Assembly: GCF_036884655.1 (NCBI RefSeq)
Contig: NC_088330.1
Coordinates: 33,647,001-33,711,000 of the forward strand
Length of the DNA stretch: 64,000 nucleotides
Direction: 5' to 3'
Source of the DNA: Musa acuminata AAA Group
Taxonomy: Eukaryota; Streptophyta; Magnoliopsida; Zingiberales; Musaceae
The notes under the pieces were generated by a model. That model had not been told where the DNA came from, did not search any database, and saw only the letters and a program-made list of their open reading frames with translations. The translations under genes were made by a program, and so were the position numbers. Shown piece by piece: positions 34,032 through 46,062 of the stretch; position 1 is the stretch's first letter, and the number at the start of each line of letters is the position of its first letter.

Positions 34032-36206
34032 CAATGAGGGTGAGGGTGGGGGGGCACTTTGATTAACTCGTCCTCGCCCCTCACCGCGGTTGTCGTGTTT
34101 TGATGTGAGCAAATGAAATGGGACCGTTGTCTCCGGGAAACGAGAATATTAATAGTAATACACACACCCCTATGTGATCAATTCAGCGATACGGTGCATA
34201 GCCTGCACTAAACGTGCCTGTAATGACCGGAGACCCTCGGAGGATCAAGGATCACAGGGAAGAGCAATGAATGCAAGCGGAGGTAGGGAGGAGCGAAGGG
34301 ACGCATCTTGGGTGGGTCACGGCGGTGGTGGCCTGTGGCTGCCGCTCCATCATGTGCGTGCGGTACGTGCCCCTGCTCTGGCTCTTTGTCAGGCAACCCG
34401 GTGGAGTTTCCATGATTAACCGGACATGCCCTCCGCCACACTCAGATCACAGCTCCAGTAGGAGCATCCAAGAGAAGAAGAACAGACAGAGCACAAGGGG
34501 AATGCAAAAGAAACATCTACCATTCTATGTGCAAGTGCCTGCACCCACTTTCCAACTAGACATCGTGCTAGTGAATCACCAATCACTCAGGACGATGATT
34601 AAGTTATTCCTTAATGGCGTGGCATGCATTTAGGGATCAGACGTAGACAACGCACAGAAGCTCAATTATGTATTCATCCTAGAAATGCTGGAGTCGTCAC
34701 TGCTCCAACTTGTAGCAGTCAAAATTGCACCGGGAAGAAGAAACAGAAGCTGTTTCAGTATTAATAATGGCAACTGATCCAATCGTTGAGGTCCTCCAAT
34801 GCCATTCTAATCCGTAGATTACATCTGCCATCCATGTGAGGGGGGGGGACCCTGTCGAGTTGGCCTCTGCTCTTTTTGCCCTTTGTTTACAGACGCGGAC
34901 GTCCTTGTTTGAGTGCAAGCACTTCTTTCTCCCTCTCGAGGAATTGCGGCAGCGGCGCCGAGGCATCAGGAGCGAGCCATGCCATGCACACCCCACCGAC
35001 GAGGATAGGCGTGCAGTCGCTACCTTTTCCGCTTTCCACTTTTTGTGCTTTGCCTGCGACTGAATCAATGCTGCAAAAGCACCGCCAAGACTCGTCTCTC
35101 CCCAGTAACTCTCACTCCTACCGCTTCTTCTATGAGTGCCTCGTTTGGTGTTGTTTAGCTGAGACCGATGCGTCCAAAGGTGGCCGGAATACCATGGTTG
35201 CTGGATCACGAACAACAAGAAAGCAAACTAGTAAACAGACTCCTCCTCCGACAACATGTTGTGAAGATGTCATCATCATCTACCGAATGGTCTCTCCATG
35301 GTACTTGCAAAACCATGATCTTAAGGAACTGGTAATGTTACAGTAGCCTCAACAATAATAAAGCCCATTCACAAGGGACCGATGCATAATAATACTACTT
35401 TAAAGTGTCTCTTTCACTTCATTTTCTTGGCTTTTTCTTTCTCTTCTTTCCGAATCCCAACACAACAAGTGGGATGGAGCAGTCCATGGAAAAAGTAATT
35501 TGCCTGATGCATCCAAGGCAAATCTTCTGAAATGATGACTATTCTGCGGAACTACATCTTTAACCTATGCGTTGTGCAGGAAGAAAGTACATATTAATTC
35601 ATTTTAGATATATTAGTTTACTGTATAAAATATTTGGCAACATAAATGCAATCAATACTTTCTAACTTAAACTCCGATAGGAAAGTAGTCGCAATTCTCT
35701 TATAATGCTCTTTAGGCAAGCTTGCGCATGAATAGATCAAGTAGAAGACGCCTCTGGCGATGATCTGGTAGGCAGCGGGTGCGTAGGAGAGGGACGGACG
35801 AGGAGGAGCTGGACTTGGAGACGGGGAAGCGATGAGTCAGCAACATTGAGGTTGGTGGCATGGGGGATCATGGCGTGGCTGACGCTTAAGAGGTCTGCGA
35901 CATAGGGGAGGAGCTCGGGTTTTGGCTCTTGGGCGGTGTTTGATCGAGGAAGAAGGAAAGCTAAGAGCAAAGACGAGAGAGGAGAGAGGAAGAGGAGAAG
36001 AGAAGGTCGAGAGTGGAGAGTGGGCTCCTGTGTTGGTGCTTTGGGATGTGAGTGATAGAAAAGAAGCGGAGCATAGGAGCAAGAAGAAGTTTGAGTTCGT
36101 GGATGATTTTATTAGAAAAAAGAATAAGAAATTATGGAAGAAGCTTAATTGTATTCACATATTTTTTTTCCTATTTATGTAAGTTAGAACGGAGAATTTT
36201 CCTCAA
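34032..36206. other. BTB gene upstream region and intergenic DNA, no supported gene
   Basis: The first ~500 bp should contain the BTB promoter. ORFs of 120-173 codons occur on both strands at 34.3-35.35 kb, but they overlap each other and show no domain or splice structure. A purine-rich tract (GAGAGAGGAAGAGGAGAAG type) lies at 35.95-36.02 kb and produces spurious serine-rich ORFs on the minus strand. Confidence 0.5.
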
Positions 36207-36812
36207 CAGATTAGAGGATTAGCGCACAGATAGATAGCTCCGACATTGTCACAATATATTATAGGAGTAGAGTTAATGTTGAGTTATTTGAATAGATTTA
36301 TAACCCAATTGAGTTCTGACAGTGGCGATGATTTGATATTCAGTTTCAATTGTAGACCGTACGATTGTCTTTTGCTTCTTAGAACTTTAACTAATTAGAT
36401 TAGTGTCAAGAAAGACAATATACCCCGATGTGGATGTTTGATTATCAAAGTTGTCTGTCCAATCAGCATTGATAAAGGCATGAAGCTGAAGTTGAGAGTA
36501 TTTACAAAGAAAGACATCACGATCGAGAGTCTTTTTAAGATATCGAAGGACTCGTTTGATCGCAGACCAATGCATAGCCTCTGTATAAATTATGATAATT
36601 TGTTAATTGCAAATGAGATGTCGGGACGAGTGAGAGCTAAATACTGTGGGAAACAAACGACTTGCCGATATTGAGTGGGTTCCGTAGTAGAACTTCCATT
36701 AGATAATTTGATAGAGCCCCTAGCAGATAGAGGAGTTGTATCCATATTTGCATCCTGCATATTTGTTTTAGATAATAAATCTTGAATGTATTTTCTTTGT
36801 GATAGAAAGAGA
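36207..36812 (-). pseudogene. degenerate Ty1/copia pol fragment (RT end and RNase H)
   Basis: Read on the minus strand from 36812, the translation shows QRKYIQDLLSKTNM, then LALTRPDISFAINKLS, WSAIKRVLRYLK, DADWTDN-like INADWTDN, STSGYIVFL, TIETEYQIIA and PIIYCDNVGAIYLCANP. These are the RNase H blocks of a copia polyprotein in the right order. The frame is interrupted by stops and frameshifts, including one near 36.38 kb and one near 36.65 kb. The fragment belongs to a different lineage from the element at the window start. No LTRs could be assigned to it. Confidence 0.85.
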
Positions 36813-37979
36813 TTGGAAGATATGAATGTAGCCTATACATCTAGAAAGTTGTTCAGGAGTTTTAGATATTTAAGTGAGAATCGATATTATGTGTTATTTT
36901 GAATTTGATATTGTAAGCATATGAATATGTAACTAAACTTATTGAAGATGCCATGTTTGTTTATTTAATTATATTACTTGAAGGGTATAAATATGTGATT
37001 AATGCAATATTCATTCCGAATCATGATTTAGACACATGAAAAAAAAAAACAATCTAGATTTTACAAAGAGAGATATTTTTAATTATAAACTATTTGATGG
37101 ATATTTTTGCTAGTGATAAGTGGTTCAGAATTCCAACAATAAAAGGAAATATGCTACCGCACAAGTCTCTCTCTTCACTCTCCAAAAACCTTTCATTTCG
37201 GGACTCATTTTAGGTTACCGTAAGAAGAATCTTATTGAAGAACATGGTGTTGAGGTCCAACTCCAATTCGAGGATCATGGAGTAATTCTCACAGTCGGAG
37301 GCCAACAATTGATTTCTAGATCACAACATGATGTACAAGTTATTTATTTAAACTTAAACCTTACATTCTAATGAGATAATTTATGAGATTGTAGTGTTGT
37401 ACCGTTTTGACCTTTTTTTATAATTTTTTATGAGTGGAAGTGTGGATCACATGTGTATAATCACGTGGACAAAGGTGTTCAAAGTGATAAGTTGAATTAT
37501 GATGATAAAACATGCACTTGAAATGGTTGAGTACAATGTTTTATTTATATATATATATGTGGGAAGGAAGGATTTTCTTCAATTGTCCAGCGAGATTTTC
37601 TCATGTAGTTGAGAAAATCTTATTTGCTATTATGTTTCCGTAAGATTGAACTATACTTTGGATCAGTGTTACAAGATTCTTGTACATAATTTTATTATAT
37701 TAGTTCTTTTCTTTAGTGTGAAACTATTAATGTGATTTTAATTTGAATTGTGAAGCCAACCTAGATTGTATTCGAGTCCATCGCAAACCTTGTGTTGAGG
37801 TACGGATTCGACGATGAATCCTATAAAACTAGGCTAAGTGCATATTCAACAATAGTCTTTTCAATACCTATATTGATAATAGTGAAGAGTATATATTTTT
37901 TCAATCAAAGATTTAGGTGAGCCAATATAGCTTATGTCTTTTATATAGTTAGCTTTAGTAACTAATATAGATAATCCTA
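36813..37979. other. AT-rich DNA beside the copia relic, no gene seen
   Basis: An 83-codon ORF at 37120-37371 is not recognised. Other parts may belong to the same decayed retroelement, but no domain is readable. Confidence 0.45.
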
Positions 37980-38765
37980 GCATTCCTCAGCTCCTCCTGT
38001 CATATAGGTAATACGTAAGAAAAAGCTTGGGAACCATCTACACTCTATGGTCGTCAGTAGGAGGTCACATCACCTGGCTGCTCAAAATAGGCTTGTGAAA
38101 TCCACTCTTCATTGATCCTATAGTTGAAAAAGAAAATCTAATTCCGCATTAATGGTCGACTACATAACTCGACCTCATCTGCATTCCCTTCCAAACGAAT
38201 GATGAAGGAATCATACTTTACCTGACCCAAAGAGGCAAGGAAGTTAGATCAAAGGTATCATCCTGATAGTCCCCAAGCACTATCCTCAGGGGCACATGTC
38301 AGCAAGTCACCCGCATTAAATGCCTCCTTCATATAGGATAAAAGGAGCCTTGACAAAGATCCGTCTGCTCCACCTAATGCCTGAGTATAAAAGCTAAGCC
38401 CCATGCTAAGCCGAGGCAAGCAAGCAAAAAAAAATCTTTATTCTCTTATTTACACTACTAATTCTATTATCTTCATCTTTCTTCCTTTTTCATACTTAAG
38501 TATTGGAGAGGTCAACCCATAACACCCACAGTGTTGAGCTATTATGCATGATTATCGGTGTAGCCCAAAGGCACAATCAGGAGGCTACATAGCAAAAGAG
38601 ATCATCAAGATTTCCTACCAAGCTTTATCACTCGAAGACCGAGTCGTTCTTAGTGTACTATCTCTCTCTATAAATTCATTCGCTCTTTCCGCATTGTTTG
38701 CTCTTGATGTCAACCAAGAGGAGTCAATTAGATTGACTTATTAATCATCAGTTTCTGTGTGTTAA
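37980..38765. repeat. possible LTR relic of a Ty3/gypsy-type element
   Basis: The stretch has balanced composition between AT-rich flanks, a TATAAAAG at 38386-38393 in GTATAAAAGC context, a downstream T-rich leader-like region, and short rearranged-looking phrases typical of plant gypsy LTRs. No clear TG...CA ends, primer-binding site or partner LTR was found, so the edges are approximate and the assignment is tentative. Confidence 0.3.
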
Positions 38766-40019
38766 CAATAACCATCGCTACCTAATGAGAAGTTATTCCA
38801 CGTCACCGCCAGGTGTTACGTGAACATGAGAAATCACCTAAAGTAGCATGCATCGTGGTTTATAACGTGACTCATCCAATGTGTTAGTCAAAAAAAAGTA
38901 TTTATATGGGTATCGGGTTAATAGTGATATCACATTTAAAGTGTCGAAATGTCAAATTTCTCATATTATCTGACAACTCTTAGGTACACAAAGAAACCGC
39001 TTGAAAAATACAATAGTATATTAAATATTAATATCCATATTTTTTTAAAATTAAATATAGGAACAAATTAATGGGGGCAATATAAGCACCTAAATTTTTA
39101 TTCTTATTTCTCAATTCAGAAAATTCCATCATTAACACATTGTTGTACTCGCATGACTTGCTACCCAATAAGTGTATCTAACATAAAAGTTATTTTGCAG
39201 CCACTAAGACTATTTCCCATATTAAATGAATAAATAAAGAATAATATAATTATTTTAATTAAAATATTAAAATAAAAAAAATAAGTTTATACCTTGATCG
39301 ACATCCATCCTGTTCTCCTATTTAAATAAGAAAGACTCCTCGTTTATTTTAGTGATGATCGGGAAGAATCGAATGATATGAAGTATCATGAGAGAAGAAG
39401 GTGGTATCATGACCCTTGGTGAGTGCTCCATCATTTCTTTTAGTTTATTCGATATTTTTTTTGAATTTTAGATATTAAATTAAAATTTTATTTTCAAAAA
39501 TCAAGATGCATGATATATATTTTAGAATTTACAATGTTATTAAATTATCTTGAATGAATTACAAATAACAAATTTTCTAAGAATCATGCCTAAGTTAGAT
39601 TATTTTTTAAGAGTGATTTTTTTTCTCAAAATATGACAAATATTTAATTAATTTTATAATGTTCATGTTTTCTTATATTTAATTTAATTGATTTTTGTTA
39701 TTGATTTAATTATTTTAAATTTTGAACCATGATTTGTAAGCTATAATTAACGAACTTCATGAAGTACTGTTTAAAAATTGATTTAATTACGTATTGAATA
39801 AATTATTTACTGTTTATGTTTCCTTAGACTAAACTAAAATACTTATTATTGTTGATTTAATTCTTTTTACATACAATAAATTAGACTAAACCCGTATCGA
39901 GTCGTCCGACTAGACGAATCAAAGAGTTAGGCCCAATGTTGTCTATCCGATCAAATTAAATCAATTCGGTTTGATCAGTTCAAGTCGGTCGGTCTAAATG
40001 ATTAGTTATATCTAGCTTA
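38766..40019. other. AT-rich intergenic DNA, no gene seen
   Basis: No ORF above 60 codons is of interest. Repeated GGTTTGATCAGTTC/AAACTGGTTC-like phrases near 39.95-40.08 kb begin the duplicated segment described next. Confidence 0.5.
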
Positions 40020-40930
40020 AACAAATTTAGGGTGTTTGCTGGTTTAAACTAATTTCAAACCAATCAATTTGATTTGAACTTGGTTCAGTATGATTTCTAC
40101 ATGAAGTGAAATTAAATTAGAGAAGGAGATGAGAAGAGTTTCTGTTTGTTGTGATTGAGCTCTTGTTTCTTTGTTGTTTCCAGGTGACATGTGGTTTTCA
40201 TTCTGCGTTGCGTTGCTCTTACCGACAGCGCTCCACCGCATTGTTTTGGTTGTCGACGACTTGTGGAAGCCCATCGTTTGGATATCCCACGCGCTCGGCC
40301 TCGACAAACTCTTCGACATAATCGGTGTCACCATAGTCATAGGCATCGTCGACCTCTTCGGCACTGTCGACCCCTGGCCTGACCATAGCATCGCAGATGA
40401 TAGCTATGGTAACGGCCAGCAGCTACAGGCGACATCAGCGACGCTAGAAATGGAGGAGGCGCTTCTCGTGATGCGGTACGAGGAACTATCGGGAATAGTC
40501 CGGTACGCCGATGACGATTGCACCGTGTGCCTGTGCAAGTTCGAGCACGGGGACGAAGTGCGACTGCTAACCAACTGCCGCCACGTCTACCACCGCCAGT
40601 GCCTTGACAAGTGGGTGGAGCTTCGCCGACGAACCTGTCCGCTTTGCCGGACTCCACTTATCCCAGTGGAGAAGCGAGACGTCTTGGACTACCATGATAG
40701 GGCGGGCTTCCAATGACTCCTGTAGCGAAAATTGCCTTCGTGTTATCGTCTTTGACGCCGAGTCCAACATTTGACACTGTCTATCAATCCGTCTCTTCTT
40801 CTTAGGCAGCTTCGAGAAGTCGTAAAGTAATTTGGTGTATTGTCCGTATAGAAGTCATCCATGGTTTGATAAAATAGACGAAAAACAAAATTGATGGTTG
40901 GTTTCATAGACTTAAACGATGACATTGTTT
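40020..40930 (+). repeat. tandem duplication, copy A (intact RING-H2 gene)
   Basis: The segment shares its 5' flank (CAATTTGATTTGAAC then TTCTACATGAA), the RING-H2 gene and its 3' flank (GAAGTCATCCATGGTTTGA, then AAAATAGAC) with a second copy 2.62-2.70 kb downstream. Confidence 0.85.
40189..40716 (+). CDS. RING-H2 finger E3 ubiquitin ligase, RHA/BRH1-like (175 aa, intronless)
   Basis: The ATG at 40189 opens 175 codons ending in TGA. The N-terminus (about residues 1-20 and 38-60) is hydrophobic and may anchor the protein in a membrane. The RING-H2 finger lies at about residues 110-155: CTVC, then CRHVYHRQC, then CPLC, giving the full C-x2-C / C-x-H-x2-H-x2-C / C-x2-C pattern with the two histidines that define RING-H2. 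Size, single exon and finger type fit the plant RHA1/RHA2/BRH1 group of small E3 ligases. No substrate is evident. A TTTCCAGGTG just before the ATG resembles a splice acceptor, so a leader exon is possible. A decayed copy follows at 42.9-43.4 kb. Confidence 0.88.
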   Translation: MWFSFCVALLLPTALHRIVLVVDDLWKPIVWISHALGLDKLFDIIGVTIVIGIVDLFGTVDPWPDHSIADDSYGNGQQLQATSATLEMEEALLVMRYEELSGIVRYADDDCTVCLCKFEHGDEVRLLTNCRHVYHRQCLDKWVELRRRTCPLCRTPLIPVEKRDVLDYHDRAGFQ

Positions 40931-42709
40931 TGATAATTGGTTCCTTGAGCACGAAAAAGGAGTATGAATAGTCTCACATTACTACGATTAAAGAGTATAT
41001 CACATGTATTAGGTTTGTTCAAGAACTTAACCCAACTCCTCCTATTCATGATGCTTATTTCACTAAATAAAATTAAATGTTTGAAAAGATACCTCATTAA
41101 TCACATAATAGATGCACCAACCGTAATTATTATTTTTATCATTATTTATTTTATTTTATTTATTTGAAGATAATTTTTGTGCTTTATGAGGATTATTAAA
41201 GTATTATGTGAAATATCAAAATTACTAAATTACCTTTCTCATTTGTTACAAATTTTTATGTATCCGCCACTGTATTGTCACAAATACATAGTTCTTAATC
41301 TAATGCTTACATATGCCCATATTTTTCGATTTTATTTATGGTTTACACATGTAGAGGGCTTGTAATATTTTGATTGATTTTTGTGATCGTTTCAGACTTA
41401 TAAACACATGTTGTATGCAGTTATCACACAGAGGTAAAACTATCCAGAAGTAAGCTAACTAGACAGTCATTTTGGTGGTTTTCTAGCTCTATAGAATGAT
41501 ATGAAGTATCAGCCAATATAGCACCGAAGAGCTACCCGAGTGGCATATGATTGGATGAGCCTTTGAGGTAGCCTCCAGGACCTGTTTATGTTTATTGTCT
41601 TATTCCATAGTAGTGTCATGTGAGCATTTGTGAAGATTTTTGACCGTGACAAACTATCTTGGACCCTTTGTTGCACGACCGTTCAAAGCTTGAGAAATCT
41701 ATAGCTTATATTGTCTATCAAATCTTTAGTAAAATGTTTGTTTGTAAATCTCGAATTAAATATTTTTTCTAACATATCTTCTCTTTTTGTAGGTTTTTAA
41801 GGAATCATAAAAGATTTCGAGGAGGTTGACCTTTACGGATAGACACACAAGAGTGACAAAGTAGAATAAATTTATTTCATTCTATAGTAAAGATAATTAT
41901 ATATTCATTTATTTGAAATCACATAACTAAAAATTTTCTGACATTGCTTATGTGCTTGAGTTCGTACTAGAAACGAATTAGCTTGCACACTTTTTTTTGT
42001 CTCCTGTTCAAACACCATGAAACATTTGGATTGATCCATATAAATCTCATTAAAGAAAAATAGTATTCATATCCATTTAATAAACTAAGAGTTTATTGAT
42101 GGAAACAAAAACAAATAAAACTCGGATGGGATGATAGTAATTTGTATGTGTCAAAATAATTAATATCAGACTTAAACCTTTGAGCTACGAGTCTAGTCTT
42201 AATTTTTTTAATTATATAATTAGTCTTAATCTTCTTTTTGAACATCCACTTGCACTTAAGAGTTTGTTGTCCGGTGATAAATTAGTAAAAATCCAAATAT
42301 GATTATTAATAATTAATTTTATTTTACTATTTATCAACTTCTTTTAGAAAAGGAGAATCGGGAGAGCTTATGACCTCTTGGAATAAACTATAGATAACAT
42401 TATCATCACTATAATTCCTTTATATCCTAGTTCTCTTACTCCTTCTGGGTTCAAGATAATAGGTATGTCTTAAAGGAGTTCAAAATAGGAGAAGAATCAT
42501 TTGCAGGTGGGCAATCTAGATTTGAAAGGAAAGATGCATTTAAAGAATAAATCATGTTTAGATTCAAACAAAACGTCATTTGAAGTTTTAGACATTTCAG
42601 AGTTCATATTTATAGTTGTTGCTATCTAATGAATATTCTACAAAGACAACATTTATAATTTTAGGACTTGTCTATTTCCTTAAGCTCAAGAATACTCACC
42701 CAATTATTT
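40931..42709. other. AT-rich spacer between the RING-H2 copies, no gene seen
   Basis: Only short ORFs occur. Nothing recognisable. Confidence 0.55.
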
Positions 42710-43555
42710 AAACTGGTTTTGGATGATTCTAAACTGGTTCAAGCCAATTATAACCCAATTAATTTGATTTGAACCTGGCTTTGTATGTTTTCTACGTGAA
42801 ATTTGATCGGCTCAAGTAACTTTAGAGCCATGATTATAGATCTTGAAGAGAGAAGGAGAGGATAAGAGTTTCTGTCTGGAATGATTGATTCATCTTCATT
42901 AGTTGTTCTTACCATCAACGCACCTTGCATTGCTTTGTTCCTTGACGAGAGTCCATCGTCCGGGCATTCGCCCTGCTCGCTGAACTCTTCAGCGAGATCG
43001 ACGTCGCCAAACTCTTAGGCGTCGCCGAGCTCTTCGGCGCCGAACCACTTCGCCTGATGACCCCAGCCGCATGGATAGACATGGTAAACCAGTAATTGAA
43101 GCCGGCATCAACGATGCTAGTTATGGAGAAGGCACTTCCAGTGATGATAACGGTACGAGGAGCTGCCGGAACGCCGGCGACGACTGCGCTGTGTGCCCGT
43201 GCGAGCTCGATAACTGGTCAACAGCCACGGCCTCCACCGCCCGTGCGTCAAGGTGGGTGGGGCTAAGTCGGCGTACGTGCTCGCTTCACCGGACTCCGCT
43301 TGTCCCAACGGAGAAGCCCGATGCGGCTTCCAATGGCACCTCTTATTATTACGAAAATGACTTCACTTTATCGTCTTCGACGTCGAGTCCAAAATCTGAT
43401 CCTATCTATCAATCCTTCTCTTCTTTTTAGACAGTATCAAGAAGTCGCAGATAACTCCAAAGAAATTTTGTAGAGAAGTCATCCATGGTTTGACAAAATA
43501 GACTAAAAAAAAGATTGATGTTTGGTTTCAGAGACTTGGATGATGACATTGTCCG
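42710..43555 (+). repeat. tandem duplication, copy B (decayed)
   Basis: This is the downstream copy of the 40.02-40.93 kb segment. Matching flanks at both ends show that a whole genomic block was duplicated, so this is not a retrocopy. Confidence 0.83.
42900..43380 (+). pseudogene. RING-H2 pseudogene, tandem copy of the gene at 40.2 kb
   Basis: Sequence aligns with the intact gene from the GTTGTTCTTACC region to the end of the RING. The position of the original ATG is not a start codon here. The first cysteine pair survives (DDCAVCPC). A deletion then shifts the frame, so the histidine pair (HGLHRPC) is readable only in another frame. The last pair reads TCSLHRTPL, where the final cysteine has become histidine. 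A 119-codon ORF at 43071-43430 covers part of it by chance. A functional RING finger is excluded by these changes. Confidence 0.82.
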
Positions 43556-44813
43556 TTTCCTGTGCTGACAACAAGAAGTTTAGAAAGAGAGTTCAGATCT
43601 TATTTCAAGTCTCACTCGCCCACTTTCGTTGTGTTAATGGTCTCCAATTGATCAAAGGTAGACAAAGGCTTGGACTTTATTGAAACCTCTGTTGCCATTA
43701 CATGCTTACTTTGCTACATCTGAACTTGTGAACTCCTTCAAGACGAACCTTGGGAAACTTTGATCTTTCGGTCGTCGTTAAACCTGCATACGAAAGTTTT
43801 TGTCGAGCTTTGTCACCATTAGCGAAGCAGACAAAGAATGATGGTTAACAAATCAATTAACGAAGATGAGGATGCGGCTGCAGTTGATGGCCGTCCAGGA
43901 GGAAAGCTAGAAATAGACAGAGTCTTCGTGATACTCTGTTTGATCCCTGTGGACTCTGCTCCTGTTTGCTGCTTCATGATAGCAGCCCACCAACGTACAT
44001 AAATGTACACTGGATCAACGAACGAATCTCTAAAGGAGTTTTCTCGTGGGGAGACAAGCCAGCTAAGGGATGCCATGGTTCAGCAATGATTCTGTCTATA
44101 AACATTCGAGATTTGAGCCCCTCCATGAAGAAAAGAATCAAGGATGGACTGGTTTGGTGACTACTACTATCTGGCCTGTGTGACCTCGTGCGGGAAGCCG
44201 AAGCAGTGGACACGAAATGCTAGAGCTGCGCTGTGATGGTGGGAGGTTTTGGAGCCATGTTTCGATGCATCGGTTGGCATCTATCGCACATGCACATGCA
44301 CATGCAAGCTTTCGGCAACAATATGCACATACAAATTGGCCACTTGCTCCATGCTAAAGTCTAAGAACATGGCTAATTGATGGCTCCACTTGCTCCAACG
44401 CTTACTCTTTATCATTCGAAGGAAAGCATCATCTTCCAAGCTCATTTATGAGACCACAGCCCCAGAGCGTGAGAGGATTGTCTTCACCAGGTCATCGAGC
44501 CAGCAAGCCATGTGCATATAGCTGCCGAAAGCTTCCACAAAGGGAGACGCCAACTGATGCATTAACATATCCAATACCTTCATACCGTCAACATATCCAG
44601 GTTCGTCTGCCCGCACGAGCTCAAATGGCATAGACTAATTAGGAAACCAATTCCTGCTTTATTCTTTTCTTCATCGAGGAGCAACCATGACTGACTTTAG
44701 GTCATGTCTTGTTTGTTTATAGACAGAATCTTTGGTAAATCACGCACCTTTGGCAGGCTTGTCTCTCAGCCAGAAAATTCCTGTTGAGGTTCCTCCATTG
44801 ATCCAGAAAACAC
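43556..44813. other. intergenic DNA, no supported gene
   Basis: Several ORFs of 60-85 codons occur on both strands, but none has a recognisable domain. A short CACATG repeat (about 44288-44304) is present. Confidence 0.5.
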
Positions 44814-44824
44814 TATATAAATAG
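44814..44824 (+). promoter_or_regulatory. TATA box of the small gene at 44.9 kb
   Basis: TATATAAATAG is a near-ideal plant TATA box. It lies about 100 bp before the first in-frame ATG of a small ORF, which leaves room for a leader of roughly 70 nt. Confidence 0.65.
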
Positions 44825-44915
44825 ACCACATGTGGAATCCGCAAACTGGAACGAAGTCCAAAAGGATCGCACAAAGTTTCAGAAGTCCATCTGCTTACCT
44901 CCTGTAGAAGTCCAT

Positions 44916-45104
44916 ATGAGGAATAAGTCTGCTGCTGTCTTGGTCTCTGCTCTCGCCAATGGTGGGAGATCAGATGAGAGAAGGCCTATACCAAAGCGGG
45001 GGCAGATCAAGTCTCGAATAGCCACGACCGCGATGAACTCCGTCGCGTCTGCGCTGTGGAGGGTCATCCACAGCAGCCGCATCCTCCTCGGCAATCCATT
45101 TTGA
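44916..45104 (+). CDS. small protein of unknown function (62 aa, RGQIKSRI motif)
   Basis: A single-exon ORF begins MRNKSAAVLVSALANGG and contains PIPKRGQIKSRIATTAMNSVASALWRVI before a short C-terminal tail. The KRGQIKSRI-type block resembles a motif in small uncharacterised plant proteins, though I cannot name the family. The protein is basic with one amphipathic, weakly hydrophobic helix-like segment (about residues 38-54). No signal peptide is obvious. The strong TATA box upstream, the balanced codon use and the AT-rich flanks favour a real short gene. The frame is open upstream of this ATG back to about 44832 but lacks an earlier ATG. Confidence 0.55.
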   Translation: MRNKSAAVLVSALANGGRSDERRPIPKRGQIKSRIATTAMNSVASALWRVIHSSRILLGNPF

Positions 45105-46062
45105 AGGGAAAGCAGAATCAGAAGTTGAGCCGGTATGACGAGTGTCAATCTTATAGCATCGATGCAGATGGAAGCTCGGAGTTCGTTTTGTTCATGTAAA
45201 AATGTTAGGAATCCTTAGAAGCGTAAATCCCCATGGCGTGAATAAATATCACTGTGTATTTGAGGAAATCTTTGGTTAGTAGAATAGATTTAGTGCTTCT
45301 GTAGCAAATGTTGTTGTTTCATCAGCCACATTTAGAAATTATGTGGTGATGAACAACAAAGAGTTCCTCTTTGACAGGAGCTGCAGTTTCTACCACTGTT
45401 TGAGAGATAATGCAGGAGCTGCTCATCGGTAATTCATCATATTTCACATGCGCATTGCTCTCCAAGAAGCAATAATAGAACTAATTCTGCATAGGCATTG
45501 AATGGGAATTTACAGACCAGAACTTATTCCTCACAAACTCCATTCAATCACACAACAGTGTCAGATTAACTGAAAGATGGTAACCTAGGCATAAAGTCCA
45601 TTATAATTCAAGGGATTAACAATGAATTGGGTAAAACCAACCTTTAAGTAAAAAGTTTAAAGATTTTTTCGGAGTTTTGACAAGTTCCCAAAACCATCTC
45701 CCCCACGTTTGACGACCTTCAAAGACCTGATGATTACACTTAAGACTTCTGATGTTTTAAACACATTGTTAAAGAACAACATCACTCGTATGTTTAATCA
45801 ACTGATACTGCTACTTAAACTACAAGAAGCCTCATGCCATTATTCATTTTATCATCAGAGTCTGTAAGATATTTGGGGAGCCTTTGATTCTTCCATTTTT
45901 CATAGTATACCAATATTTGGAAATATGCAGTTCAAATGCGCAGCTATAAACTAAACATACCAGCGAGCAAATGCCCAACAAGTTCATTTCTTTGTCCATT
46001 CTACAAGTTCAAGCATCGACACTACACATGACGATGTGAGATGGTATCCAGTCCCTGCCACT
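45105..46062. other. intergenic DNA, no gene seen
   Basis: The first part should be the 3' UTR of the small gene. No recognisable ORF, repeat or RNA was found. Confidence 0.55.

Noticed and set aside
34697..35218. 173-codon minus-strand ORF
   Set aside because: It is the longest ORF of the region but has no domain, and a 156-codon ORF on the other strand covers the same DNA.
44446..44631. 61-codon minus-strand ORF
   Set aside because: The peptide looks protein-like but is short, unrecognised and lacks any nearby promoter or splice signal that favours it.
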